Assembly: GCF_022803015.1 (NCBI RefSeq)
Contig: NZ_JAFKON010000011.1
Coordinates: forward strand, 43,990 to 107,989
Source: Arthrobacter humicola
Lineage (GTDB): Bacteria > Actinomycetota > Actinomycetes > Actinomycetales > Micrococcaceae
DNA: 64,000 nucleotides
Reading direction: 5' to 3'
Shown: positions 8,935-17,263 of the stretch, one piece after another
Layout: every line of letters begins with the position of its first letter
How positions within the stretch are numbered: the stretch's first letter is position 1
Translations under genes and position numbers: made by a program
The notes under the pieces: model-generated
What the model saw: the letters and a program-made list of their open reading frames with translations, nothing else
Databases searched by the model: none
What the model was told of the DNA's origin: nothing

Positions 8935-8979
8935 CTCCGAACTGGCGGCATGGCCCGGGACGGCTAAGGGGAGCGCAGT

Positions 8980-9729
8980 TTAGAGCGAGCGCAGTACCGA
9001 GACGACCTTGCCCATGATGACGGCGTGGTCGCCCAGGATGGGCTCGTACTGGGTGTTTTGCGGCAACAGCCACGTGTGGCCGTCCCGCTGGCGGAAGGTC
9101 TTGACCGTGGCTTCGTCGTCCAGCAGGGCGGCAACGATGTCGCCGTTCACGGCATCGCCCTGGCGGCGGACAACCACCCAGTCGCCGTCGCAGATGGCGG
9201 CGTCGATCATCGAGTCGCCGGCCACTTTGAGCATGAAGAGTTCGCCATGGCCCACGAGCTGGCGGGGCAGCGGCATGACGTCCTCCACCACCTGGTCCGC
9301 GAGGATCGGCCCGCCGGCGGCGATGCGTCCGACGAACGGCACCATTGCCGTGTCGGTGGCGCTGGCCAGCTCAGTCACTGACAGGCCGCCGACGGCCCGC
9401 AGGCCGCTTGACTTCTCCACACCGGAAATCGGTGTGGTCCCCTCGTCCAGGGTCAGCGGCATGAGCACTTCCATGGCCCGCGGGCGCTTCGGATCACGCC
9501 GCAGGTAGCCGAGCTTTTCGAGCTGGGAGAGCTGGTGGGTCACGCTCGAGAGGCTGGCGAGACCGACGGTGTCGCCGATTTCGCGCATGGACGGCGGATA
9601 GCCCTTGTCCGTGACGGACCGCTGGATGGTCTCCAGGATTTTCTTTTGCCGGACGGTGAGGCTCTTGGGGGCCCGGGCGGGCTGCGGGCTCCGTGGGGTG
9701 GCCCTGCCGCCGGTGGCTTGTGCTGCCAT
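8980..9729 (-). CDS. lexA: LexA repressor, SOS regulator
   Basis: Represses DNA-damage genes and self-cleaves when RecA filaments form. The 249-residue protein has the winged-helix domain (PPSMREIGDTVGLASLSSVTH), the Ala-Gly cleavage site in RIAAGGP, the catalytic Ser in VAGDSMIDAAI and the catalytic Lys in EATVKTF. Two starts are possible: GTG 9777 and ATG 9729. I chose 9729, which begins MAAQATGG and has GGAAAGG about 10 bases upstream. A LexA box lies about 245 bases upstream at 9972-9987, nearer to the divergent LysM gene, and a weaker match at 9906-9919 lies closer to lexA. Confidence 0.95.
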   Translation of the reverse strand: MAAQATGGRATPRSPQPARAPKSLTVRQKKILETIQRSVTDKGYPPSMREIGDTVGLASLSSVTHQLSQLEKLGYLRRDPKRPRAMEVLMPLTLDEGTTPISGVEKSSGLRAVGGLSVTELASATDTAMVPFVGRIAAGGPILADQVVEDVMPLPRQLVGHGELFMLKVAGDSMIDAAICDGDWVVVRRQGDAVNGDIVAALLDDEATVKTFRQRDGHTWLLPQNTQYEPILGDHAVIMGKVVSVLRSL

Positions 9730-9905
9730 GTTCGCCAACGCCTTTCCGTTCCGCCCGGCTGCAGTGGCTGCTGTCACCGGGAACTTCCGGCCTGAAATGT
9801 CAGACCCTGCTGATCAACTACGAATGAATTCCCACGGGTAGTTCGAAAGTGGGAGTTCGAAAGGTTGTCCTGTCCCTCAAAAATAGGCCAGCCGCAGACC
9901 TTTTT

Positions 9906-9919
9906 CAAACATTTGTTCT
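9906..9919. promoter_or_regulatory. Weak LexA-box-like site upstream of lexA
   Basis: CAAACATTTGTTCT matches the CGAAC-N4-GTTCG consensus at 8 of 10 defined positions. It is placed between lexA and the stronger box at 9972. Two direct copies of AGTTCGAAAG (9840-9849, 9854-9863) lie nearer lexA and may be half-sites. Confidence 0.4.
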
Positions 9920-9971
9920 AGCGAGTCTCGACATCGTTCGTTAGTAAGTGCTAAAACAGAACTAGCAAGAT

Positions 9972-9987
9972 TCGAATATGTGTTCGA
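9972..9987. promoter_or_regulatory. LexA box (SOS operator) between lexA and LysM gene
   Basis: TCGAATATGTGTTCGA matches TCGAAC-N4-GTTCGA at 11 of 12 positions and is nearly palindromic. It lies 116 bases before the LysM gene start and can serve both divergent promoters. A near-identical site (15 of 16 bases) occurs at 28440-28455. Confidence 0.8.
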
Positions 9988-10103
9988 TTCCGACGATCTG
10001 GGTTCGCATGCGATGTTCGGTTCTATGTTCGAAGGTTCGGCCGGTTGGCGGCGAGTACGTGAGTACGCCGGGCGGCAACTTATGGTCCAGGAGGGCTCAG
10101 TTC

Positions 10104-10676
10104 ATGTCAGTTTCAAGCGCGTTTGACGGCACTAACATTCAGGGCGTCACGACCCGCCACCGCGGTGTTGGTCCACGTGGCGCAGCGGCTCGCCGCAACA
10201 TCGGACACGGCAGCCTCGGACACGGCAGTCGCGACCAAGGCGGCATGGGCCAGGGTGGTTCCCTTCACGGCAACGTGTACCCGCTCAACGCCAGGCGCCG
10301 CGGCGCCGCGACGTCGCAGGGGCCGCAAGGAGCCGCCGCGGTTTCGGGCGGCCGGACCAAGCAGCCGCCGCTGCGGCTCACCCGGCGCGGACGCTTCGTC
10401 TTCTTCGGTGTCCCGCTGATCCTGCTGGCGGCGTTCATCCTGTCGTTCAGCGGATTCCTCAACGCTCCCGCGAAAGCGGCAGATTCCGCAGACCAGCTCT
10501 CAGTGACGCCGACCGTATCCGTCACAGTCCAACCGGGGGAGTCCCTCTGGGCCATTGCCGGGTCGGTGGCTCCGGAGCGCGATCCCCGCGACGTCGTGGC
10601 CGACATCGTGGAGCTGAACAATCTGGACGCCGCGCGTGTGATGCCGGGCCAGCAACTGTTCGTCCCGTCCAAGTAA
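10104..10676 (+). CDS. LysM-domain membrane protein, probable SOS cell-division suppressor
   Basis: 190 residues: a Gly/Arg-rich cytoplasmic N-terminus, one membrane segment at about residues 105-125 (FVFFGVPLILLAAFILSFSG), then a C-terminal LysM domain (VQPGESLWAIAGSVAP through ARVMPGQQLFVP). LysM binds peptidoglycan, so the C-terminus is outside. The ATG at 10104 has AGGAGGG 8 bases upstream; an in-frame extension to 9978 would run through the LexA box. A LysM gene divergent from lexA and under LexA control matches the position of YneA in Bacillus and Rv2719c in Mycobacterium, which hold back division after DNA damage. That role is inferred from context and architecture. Confidence 0.85.
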   Translation: MSVSSAFDGTNIQGVTTRHRGVGPRGAAARRNIGHGSLGHGSRDQGGMGQGGSLHGNVYPLNARRRGAATSQGPQGAAAVSGGRTKQPPLRLTRRGRFVFFGVPLILLAAFILSFSGFLNAPAKAADSADQLSVTPTVSVTVQPGESLWAIAGSVAPERDPRDVVADIVELNNLDAARVMPGQQLFVPSK

Positions 10677-10745
10677 CCACCCCCCCGGTGGCGTCGCGGG
10701 CGTCACAGTTTCAGCGCCCGTCCCGCTACCACTTAAACTGGTCAC

Positions 10746-11864
10746 GTGACTGACCAGCTTGAGCGCCTCAACCGACTGCCCCTCCGAACTAATCTGCGTG
10801 GCCTGCGTCCGTATGGCGCGCCGCAGCTGGACGTCCCCATCCTGCTCAACGTCAACGAGAACACCCATGGGGTCCCGGCCGATGTCCGCGCAGCGATCAC
10901 CGAGGCCGTGAGTGCCGCCGCTGCCGGGCTGAACCGCTATCCGGACCGCGAATTCACCGAATTGCGAGAAGCCCTCGCGGAATACCTTGGCCACGGGCTG
11001 GACGCGGAGAACATCTGGGCCGCGAATGGTTCCAACGAAGTCCTTCAGCAGATCCTCCAGGCCTTCGGCGGCCCCGGCCGGACGGCCCTCGGGTTCCCTC
11101 CCACGTATTCGATGTACCCGTTGCTGGCCTCTGGCACGGATACGGAATACGTCGTCGGGGCCCGCGCGTCAGACTATGGGCTCAGCGCGGACTCGGCGGC
11201 ACAGCAAGTCCGCGAGCTTCAGCCCAACATCGTCTTCCTGTGCTCCCCAAACAACCCCACCGGTACCGGTCTGGGGCTCGATGTCGTCGAGGCCGTCTAT
11301 GACGCCGGCGAGGCCAGCCAGACCATCGTGATCGTCGACGAGGCCTACCACGAGTTCGCCCACGACGGCACGCCCAGTGCCCTCACCCTGCTGCCTGGCC
11401 GGGAGCGGCTCATCGTCTCGCGCACCATGAGCAAGGCCTTCGCCCTCGCGGGTGCGCGGCTCGGCTACATGGCCGCGGCACCGGAGGTCGCTGACGCCCT
11501 GCGCCTGGTCCGTCTCCCGTACCACCTTTCCGCCATCACCCAGGCTGCGGCCCTGGCTGCCCTGCACCACCGGGAGGCGCTCATGGCGGACGTCGAGGAC
11601 ATCAAGCGCCAGCGCGACCGGATCGTGTCGGAACTGACGCGGTTGGGCTTGACCCCGGCCGCGTCCGATTCCAACTACGTGTTCTTCGGCGGCCTCGAGA
11701 ACCCCCATGAGGTTTGGCAGCGGATGCTGGACGCCGGTGTCCTCATCCGCGACGTCGGTATTCCGGGGCACCTGCGCGTCACCGCGGGCACTGAGACAGA
11801 AACCACAGCCTTCCTGGAGGCACTTGAACTTATCCTGGCCGGCTCCGCAAAGCCGCAGGCCTAG
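10746..11864 (+). CDS. hisC: Histidinol-phosphate aminotransferase
   Basis: PLP-dependent class I/II aminotransferase forming histidinol phosphate from imidazole-acetol phosphate. The 372-residue protein shows the substrate-region NVNENTHG, the cofactor-contact sequences SPNNPTGTG and VDEAYHEF, and the PLP lysine K230 in SRTMSKAFALAGARLGY. GTG 10746 lacks a ribosome-binding site, but TAAACT ends six bases upstream, suggesting a leaderless start. It opens the his operon; hisB follows 71 bases after the stop. Confidence 0.95.
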   Translation: MTDQLERLNRLPLRTNLRGLRPYGAPQLDVPILLNVNENTHGVPADVRAAITEAVSAAAAGLNRYPDREFTELREALAEYLGHGLDAENIWAANGSNEVLQQILQAFGGPGRTALGFPPTYSMYPLLASGTDTEYVVGARASDYGLSADSAAQQVRELQPNIVFLCSPNNPTGTGLGLDVVEAVYDAGEASQTIVIVDEAYHEFAHDGTPSALTLLPGRERLIVSRTMSKAFALAGARLGYMAAAPEVADALRLVRLPYHLSAITQAAALAALHHREALMADVEDIKRQRDRIVSELTRLGLTPAASDSNYVFFGGLENPHEVWQRMLDAGVLIRDVGIPGHLRVTAGTETETTAFLEALELILAGSAKPQA

Positions 11865-11935
11865 ACTTGGTGGGGAGCCCGATCGTCCCCGCCAGATTGC
11901 CCAACACCCTGCCTTCTTCCAAAGGACACATCTAC

Positions 11936-12562
11936 ATGAGCACCACCGGATCCACCACCGCCGAGGGCCGGACCGCACGCATGGAACGGACCACCAGCGA
12001 GTCCTCGGTCCTGGTCGAGATCAACCTGGACGGCACCGGCGTTTCAGACATCAGCACGTCGGTCCCGTTCTACGACCACATGCTGACGGCCCTCAGCAAG
12101 CACTCCCTGATCGACATGACCGTCAAGGCCACCGGCGACACCCACATCGATGTCCACCACACTGTCGAGGACGTGGCCATCACTTTCGGCGAGGTTCTGC
12201 GGACCGCCCTGGGCAACAAGGCCGGGATCCGCCGTTTTGGCGAGGCGACCGTTCCCCTCGATGAGGCCCTCGCGCAAGCTGTCGTAGACGTCTCCGGCCG
12301 TCCCTACCTGGTCCACGCCGGCGAGCCGGCAGGCCAGGAATACCACCTGATCGGTGGCCACTTTACGGGCTCCCTGACCCGCCACGTTTTTGAGGCGATC
12401 ACCCTTCACGCCGGGATCTGCCTGCACATGAACGTCACCGCCGGGCGCGACCCCCATCACATCGTCGAGGCCCAGTTCAAGGCCTTTGCCCGTGCCCTGC
12501 GCGCAGCCGTCGAGCCGGATCCCCGCGTCGAGGGCATCCCGTCGACAAAGGGTGCTTTGTGA
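11936..12562 (+). CDS. hisB: Imidazoleglycerol-phosphate dehydratase
   Basis: Monofunctional manganese-dependent IGP dehydratase of 208 residues, without the phosphatase domain found in enterobacterial HisB. Metal-binding motifs DVHHTVEDVAI and DPHHIVEAQFKAFARAL are intact. Start is ATG 11936 with AAAGGA 10 bases upstream, preferred over an unsupported GTG at 11867. The TGA overlaps the hisH GTG (GTGA). Confidence 0.96.
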   Translation: MSTTGSTTAEGRTARMERTTSESSVLVEINLDGTGVSDISTSVPFYDHMLTALSKHSLIDMTVKATGDTHIDVHHTVEDVAITFGEVLRTALGNKAGIRRFGEATVPLDEALAQAVVDVSGRPYLVHAGEPAGQEYHLIGGHFTGSLTRHVFEAITLHAGICLHMNVTAGRDPHHIVEAQFKAFARALRAAVEPDPRVEGIPSTKGAL

Positions 12563-13308
12563 CCGGCCCGCTGCTCCGCGACGGGGCCATCATCGACCCC
12601 GCCGCCGCGACCAAGCCGGTCTCCCCGCAGGGAAAGCCCACCGTTACGGTGCTGGACTACGGCTCCGGGAATGTCCGGTCCGCCGTCCGCGCGCTGGAGC
12701 GGGCCGGCGCCGAAGTCATCCTCAGCTCCAAGGCCGAGGATGTCCTCAATGCCGACGGCCTCGTCGTCCCCGGTGTGGGCGCCTTCGAAACCGTCATGCG
12801 CGAACTTAAGGCCGTTGACGCCATCCGGATGATCGGCCGCCGTGTCGCCGGAGGCCGTCCCGTGCTGGCCATCTGCGTCGGGCTCCAAGTGCTGTTCGAG
12901 GCCGGCGTCGAACACGGCACCGAAGCCGAGGGCATGGGGGAGTGGCCCGGCAAGGTGGAACTGTTGCCTGCCGACGTCGTGCCCCATATGGGCTGGAACA
13001 CCGTCGCCGTCCCCGAAGGGTCCAGGCTCTTCGCCGGGGTTGAGGACGAGCGTTTCTACTTCGTGCACTCCTACGGTGTCCAGAAGTGGGACTTCGACGT
13101 CATCCAGCCGCGGATGGCTGCTCCGCTGGTGACCTGGTCCGACCACGGTGCCCCGTTCATCGCGGCCGTGGAGAACGGCCCGCTGTGTGCCACCCAGTTC
13201 CACCCGGAGAAGTCCGGCGACGCCGGCGCCCGGCTGCTGCGCAACTGGGTCCAGGGCCTGCGCCCCGCAGCCCCGGACCGGACCGCAGCCCCGGAAGGGA
13301 CCGCCTAG
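12559..13308 (+). CDS. hisH: Imidazole glycerol phosphate synthase, glutaminase subunit HisH
   Basis: Class I glutamine amidotransferase subunit that feeds ammonia to HisF. The nucleophile is C106 in LAICVGLQVLFE, and the His/Glu pair is in TQFHPEKSG. VLDYGSGNVRS marks the domain start after a ~30-residue N-terminal extension. 249 residues, against ~205 usual. The GTG start overlaps the hisB stop by four bases. hisF is not in this window. Confidence 0.95.
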   Translation: MTGPLLRDGAIIDPAAATKPVSPQGKPTVTVLDYGSGNVRSAVRALERAGAEVILSSKAEDVLNADGLVVPGVGAFETVMRELKAVDAIRMIGRRVAGGRPVLAICVGLQVLFEAGVEHGTEAEGMGEWPGKVELLPADVVPHMGWNTVAVPEGSRLFAGVEDERFYFVHSYGVQKWDFDVIQPRMAAPLVTWSDHGAPFIAAVENGPLCATQFHPEKSGDAGARLLRNWVQGLRPAAPDRTAAPEGTA

Positions 13309-13467
13309 ATGTGGTCTCTGGTGCTTATGGGCGTGGCCGGCCTGCTGGTTGGCGGCGGGATCTCCTTCCGCCAGCAGAAAAGTCCGCTCTGGGTGCAGAT
13401 CGTTTTCTACATCCTCGCCGGCATGTCACTGCTGGCCGCCTACCTCCTGACCCTGCCGGCGTCCTGA
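13309..13467 (+). CDS. Small two-helix membrane protein in his operon
   Basis: A 52-codon frame that begins at ATG 13309, immediately after the hisH TAG, and ends at TGA 13467. It encodes a helix (WSLVLMGVAGLLVGGGISF), a short polar loop with RQQKSPLW, and a second helix (IVFYILAGMSLLAAYLLTL). This is a clean two-segment membrane protein of high hydrophobicity, tightly placed between hisH and priA. Similar small ORFs occur at this position in related Arthrobacter genomes as far as I recall. Function unknown. Confidence 0.7.
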   Translation: MWSLVLMGVAGLLVGGGISFRQQKSPLWVQIVFYILAGMSLLAAYLLTLPAS

Positions 13468-13509
13468 CCGCCCCCTCCCCACCACCATCCCCAAGCTGAG
13501 GACTCCACG

Positions 13510-14256
13510 ATGACCACCGAAACCCCGCTGCCCGTACTCGAGCTCCTGCCCGCCGTCGACGTTGTCAACGGACAGGCCGTCCGGCTCGTACAGGGCGAAG
13601 CCGGCAGCGAGACGAGCTACGGCACCCCGCTGGAGGCCGCCCTCAACTGGCAGCAGCAGGGGGCTGAGTGGGTGCATCTGGTCGACCTGGACGCCGCGTT
13701 TGGTCGCGGTTCCAACGCCGAGCTTCTGCGCGAGGTCGTCGGCCGGCTCGATATCAAGGTGGAGCTCTCCGGCGGCCTGCGCGACGACGAATCCCTGGAG
13801 AAGGCCCTCGACCTCGGCGTCGCCCGCGTCAACCTGGGCACGGCGGCACTGGAGAACCCGGAATGGACGGCCCGGGTGATCGATCGCTTCGGCGACAAGA
13901 TTGCCGTCGGCCTGGATGTCCGCGGCACCACCCTCGCCGGCCGGGGCTGGACCAAGGAAGGCGGGGACCTCTGGGACGTGCTCGGCCGCCTCGAGGACGC
14001 CGGCTGCGCCCGGTACGTCGTGACTGATGTGACCAAGGACGGCACGCTCCAGGGCCCCAACGTCGAACTCCTGCGCCAGATGGTCGAGAAAACGGGCAAG
14101 CCGGTGGTCGCCTCCGGCGGCATTTCCAGCCTCGAGGATCTGAAGGTCCTGCGCTCCCTGGTGCCGCTCGGCGTCGAAGGCGCCATCGTCGGCAAGGCCC
14201 TCTACAACGGCAACTTCACCCTGCCCGAGGCCCTCGACGTCGCCGGCCGCCGCTAG
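13510..14256 (+). CDS. priA: Bifunctional HisA/TrpF isomerase PriA
   Basis: (Beta-alpha)8-barrel isomerase of 248 residues that in actinobacteria serves both histidine (ProFAR isomerase) and tryptophan (PRA isomerase) synthesis. Seen: LLPAVDVVNGQAVRL with the first catalytic Asp, VDLDAAFGRG, the phosphate-binding VELSGGLRDDES, and the second catalytic Asp in VTDVTKDGTLQGPN. The dual role is assigned from the family in actinobacteria and the operon setting. ATG 13510 follows CTGAGGA. No trpF is visible in the window. Confidence 0.93.
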   Translation: MTTETPLPVLELLPAVDVVNGQAVRLVQGEAGSETSYGTPLEAALNWQQQGAEWVHLVDLDAAFGRGSNAELLREVVGRLDIKVELSGGLRDDESLEKALDLGVARVNLGTAALENPEWTARVIDRFGDKIAVGLDVRGTTLAGRGWTKEGGDLWDVLGRLEDAGCARYVVTDVTKDGTLQGPNVELLRQMVEKTGKPVVASGGISSLEDLKVLRSLVPLGVEGAIVGKALYNGNFTLPEALDVAGRR

Positions 14257-14270
14257 CGGCGAAGGTGCCC

Positions 14271-15203
14271 ATGACGCACACCCACGACCCCAATAACCCC
14301 CACGAGGCAGTGCAGGCAGGGACCGGGGCCGGTCCCGTCCGGCATCTGCCCGGGCACATCGCGGCGGCCCTCGCCGGCGCCGGCGGGGCCACCGACTCCG
14401 CCGGCCAACCCTGGGCAGGGCGCAGCCTGTCCGGCGATGACGCCAAGATCCACAATTTCGACAACGACGACGGCACCGCCGACGCCGGCTATCTGGCGGC
14501 TTTGTCCGACCTCGCCGCGGGCACTGGCGACGAAGCGGCCGTGGTGGCCGCGCTGGCCACCGCCCGGGTGTTCGTGCCCATCCTCGCCCAGCTCGCCGAA
14601 GAGGGCGAGGCCGCGGCCGGCCCCAACGGGGATCCGCTGCACTCGGACAAGCAGGCCGACATGGCCCTGGTGACGCTCAAGGCGCCGGACGGGCGGACGG
14701 CCATGCCGGTGTTCACCTCGGCGGCGTCACTTTCGGCGTGGCACCCGGAGGCCAGGCCGGTCGCCGTGTACGCGGCCCGGGCCGCCTTGTCAGCGGTCGC
14801 GGAAGGCGCGGAGCTGCTCGTGCTCGATCCCGGATCGGAAGTGACGTTCGTGGTCCGCCGGCCGGCAGTCTGGGCCCTCGCCCAACAGCAGCCATGGACG
14901 CCGTCATACGCCGATCCCGATCTCGCGGGTGCACTCGGGGAAGGCGCGGTTGGCTTTCCGGCGGTCCGCCGTGTTGAAATTCATCCGGGGGGTGGAGTTG
15001 CCTCGGCCACGGCCGATGGCAGGCGGCTCCCCGGTGGGGGAGCCGGCCCGGAACTCCGTGTGGTCCTCTATCTTGAAGACGGTCTCGACGCCGCCGGCGT
15101 GCAGTCGATCGTCGCCGGCCTCAATAACGCCTGGGCCCGGAATGAAATCTTTGCCGAGCGGGTTGATTCGATCGAGGTCAAGCTGCAGCGCGCAGCACCA
15201 TAG
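14271..15203 (+). CDS. SseB-family protein
   Basis: 310 residues with an SseB N-terminal domain: LATARVFVPILAQ, then MALVTLKAPDGRTAMPVFTSAASLSAW and an AVYAARAALSAVAEGAELLVLDPGS segment. A C-terminal half resembles the SseB C-terminal region (VVLYLEDGLDAAGVQSIVAGLN). It follows priA by 14 bases and probably belongs to the same transcript. ATG 14271 has GAAGG 5 bases upstream; GTG 14265 is an alternative. The biochemical role of actinobacterial SseB-like proteins is unknown. Confidence 0.75.
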   Translation: MTHTHDPNNPHEAVQAGTGAGPVRHLPGHIAAALAGAGGATDSAGQPWAGRSLSGDDAKIHNFDNDDGTADAGYLAALSDLAAGTGDEAAVVAALATARVFVPILAQLAEEGEAAAGPNGDPLHSDKQADMALVTLKAPDGRTAMPVFTSAASLSAWHPEARPVAVYAARAALSAVAEGAELLVLDPGSEVTFVVRRPAVWALAQQQPWTPSYADPDLAGALGEGAVGFPAVRRVEIHPGGGVASATADGRRLPGGGAGPELRVVLYLEDGLDAAGVQSIVAGLNNAWARNEIFAERVDSIEVKLQRAAP

Positions 15204-15265
15204 CTGACGGCCCAACGGGGGGACCTCCCGGTGCTGCCGTGGGCAGTACCAGAAGGATATAGTCC

Positions 15266-16579
15266 GTGAATTTCGCGCTTTACCGTCAGCTGCTGGCCAT
15301 CCGGCCCATCAGGCGCCTCCTGTTGGTCGGCATGATCGCCCGCATACCGCACTCGGCGGCCGGTGTCCTGCTGACCCTGCACATCGTCCTGACCCTCGGC
15401 CAGGGCTACGCGGCCGCCGGAGCGGCCGCCGCCGTGATGACGATCGGTATCGCTGTCGGCGCGCCCTGGCGCGGACGTCGGGTCGACACCGTGGGGCTGC
15501 GGAAGGCGCTGATTCCGTCTGTGGTCTCCGAGGCCGTGATCTGGTCGATCGTGCCGCACGTGTCCTACGAGGCCCTGTTGCCCCTGGTCTTCATCGGGGG
15601 CCTGCTGACCCTGCCTATCTTCAGCGTGGTGCGGCAGTCGCTGGGCGTGCTGGCCCCCGGGGAACAGCGCCGGACTGCCTTTGCGCTCGACGCCATCGCC
15701 ACCGAGCTGGTCTTCATGATCGGCCCGGCCGTCGGGGCCGTCGTCGCCACCAGCGGCCAGTCCGTCCTGGGCCTGACAGTCGTGGGAGTGGCCACATCCG
15801 TCGCCGGGCTCTTCCTGATGTGGTTCAACCCGCCCACCCGGAGTGCTTCCCCGGACGCCGGGCTTGAGGCGCAGGAGCTGGAGTGCGCGGAAGCCGCTGT
15901 GGTCGCCGCCGCGCCGGCCCATCTGCAGGAGGCCGCAGCCGAACTGGCACCCCTTGCGGCCGCCGCCGAGGAGCGGCGCCGGCGGGGATCCGGCCTGCGC
16001 CACCGGGTCATCCACAACTTCAGCTGGTTCACCGCCGCCGTAGCCGCCGTGTTTGCCGTCGGCGCCGGTGCCGGCATGGTCCTCAGCGGCACCGACGTCG
16101 GCATCGTCGCGGCGCTCCAGACCGGCGGCCACCAGGCCGAAATCGGCATCGTGTTCCTCTTCTGGTGCGCGGCCTCGGTGGTGGGCGGCGTCCTCTACGG
16201 CGCCATGCACCGGGCCGTTTCCCCGATCCTCCTGTTGCTGGGGATGTCAGCGCTGACGGTCCCGATGGCCTTCGCGACCGACGTCTGGACGCTCAGCCTG
16301 CTCGCGTTGCTGCCGGGTCTGCTGTGCGCGCCGGTGTTGTCCGCGGCCTCGGAAAAGGTGGCCGAACTGGTGGATGAAAGCCGGCGCGGCGAGGCGATGG
16401 GCTGGTACGGGTCATCGCTCACCGGCGGAGTGGCCCTGGGTGCGCCGCTTGCCGGGCTGTTCATTGACCTCATCGGCCCGTCGGCCGGCTTCGTCTCAGT
16501 GGGGTTGGCGGGCGTGGCCCTCTGCCTGGTGGGACTGGCCCTGCAACAGGTCCGGCGCAGCCGCCTGGCCCGCGTCTGA
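15266..16579 (+). CDS. MFS transporter
   Basis: 437 residues with about 12 predicted membrane helices and a cytoplasmic loop of ~50 residues rich in Ala/Glu/Arg between helices 6 and 7, the usual MFS split. The inter-helix 2-3 loop has GAPWRGRRVDTVGLRKAL, close to the MFS motif GxxxDxxGxR. GTG 15266 is preceded by AGAAGGA. Substrate cannot be told; such proteins are often drug or metabolite exporters. Located 62 bases after the SseB gene and possibly cotranscribed. Confidence 0.85.
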   Translation: MNFALYRQLLAIRPIRRLLLVGMIARIPHSAAGVLLTLHIVLTLGQGYAAAGAAAAVMTIGIAVGAPWRGRRVDTVGLRKALIPSVVSEAVIWSIVPHVSYEALLPLVFIGGLLTLPIFSVVRQSLGVLAPGEQRRTAFALDAIATELVFMIGPAVGAVVATSGQSVLGLTVVGVATSVAGLFLMWFNPPTRSASPDAGLEAQELECAEAAVVAAAPAHLQEAAAELAPLAAAAEERRRRGSGLRHRVIHNFSWFTAAVAAVFAVGAGAGMVLSGTDVGIVAALQTGGHQAEIGIVFLFWCAASVVGGVLYGAMHRAVSPILLLLGMSALTVPMAFATDVWTLSLLALLPGLLCAPVLSAASEKVAELVDESRRGEAMGWYGSSLTGGVALGAPLAGLFIDLIGPSAGFVSVGLAGVALCLVGLALQQVRRSRLARV

Positions 16580-16623
16580 ACGCGGGCCGGCCCCACTGCG
16601 CCGACCCGGGCACGCGCCCGGGC

Positions 16624-16672
16624 CGTGCGGACGGAAAATCGTGCGGACGGAAAATCGTGCGAACGGAAAAAT
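16624..16672 (+). repeat. 16-base tandem repeat, three copies
   Basis: Three head-to-tail copies of CGTGCGGACGGAAAAT at 16624-16639, 16640-16655 and 16656-16672 (last with G to A and an extra A), between the convergent MFS and DUF1844 genes. A hairpin with arms ACGCCGGCG (16677-16685) and CGCCGGCGT (16707-16715) follows and may act as terminator. Confidence 0.85.
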
Positions 16673-16676
16673 AGCG

Positions 16677-16715
16677 ACGCCGGCGGGCGGACCTGGGTGG
16701 TAAGCACGCCGGCGT
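16677..16715. terminator. Hairpin between convergent MFS and DUF1844 genes
   Basis: Nine-base perfect arms 16677-16685 and 16707-16715 around a 21-base loop. No strong T-tract follows on either strand, so it is only a possible bidirectional terminator. Confidence 0.4.
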
Positions 16716-16734
16716 TGTCCTGACTGACGAGTGC

Positions 16735-17121
16735 TTAGTTGACGGGGCCGGTGTACTTCTCGCCCGGGCCCTTGCCCGGAGCGTCCGGGATGACCGATTC
16801 TTCGCGGAAGGCCAGCTGGAGCGAGCGGAGTCCGTCGCGCAACGGTCCAGCGTGCTGTGAGCCGATTTCGGGCGCCGCCGCGGTCACCAGACCGGCGAGG
16901 GCGGTGATCAGCTTGCGGGCCTCGTCCAGGTCCTTGAGGTCCTGGGCATTTTCCTCGGCGGCGAGGCCGAGCTTTACCGCGGCGGCGCTCATCAGGTGCA
17001 CTGCGGCCGTGGTGATGACCTCGATCGCGGGGACTTCCGAGATGTCGCGGATCTGCTGCGAGACGTCCGCCTGGGCGGCCGCGGGCTCGAAGACGTGGGA
17101 ATTACTATCTGAAGTGCTCAT
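16735..17121 (-). CDS. DUF1844-domain protein
   Basis: 128 residues, mainly helical, with the conserved block VPAIEVITTAAVHLMSAAAVKLGL and DLDEARKLITALAGLV that defines DUF1844. The gene lies divergent to infC, its usual place in actinobacteria. No catalytic residues are apparent and function is unknown. ATG 17121 begins MSTSDSNS. Confidence 0.85.
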   Translation of the reverse strand: MSTSDSNSHVFEPAAAQADVSQQIRDISEVPAIEVITTAAVHLMSAAAVKLGLAAEENAQDLKDLDEARKLITALAGLVTAAAPEIGSQHAGPLRDGLRSLQLAFREESVIPDAPGKGPGEKYTGPVN

Positions 17122-17263
17122 GCTGGTAAGCTTGTCACAGACCGACTAAATGTCGTTATTCTCAAGCTTTTATAGAATGCAGTGTTCTGACTGGCAGTGC
17201 TTGTCACTGAAGTTGGCGCCCGGCGACGCATACGTGCGTTGAACGGGTGTCTTTCTGTAGAGT

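Noticed and set aside
9980..9993. GTTCGATTCC resembling a tRNA T-loop
   Set aside because: No acceptor, D or anticodon arm around it; the sequence is half of the LexA box.
9978..10103. Upstream extension of the LysM gene
   Set aside because: Begins inside the LexA box and lacks a ribosome-binding site; ATG 10104 has AGGAGGG.
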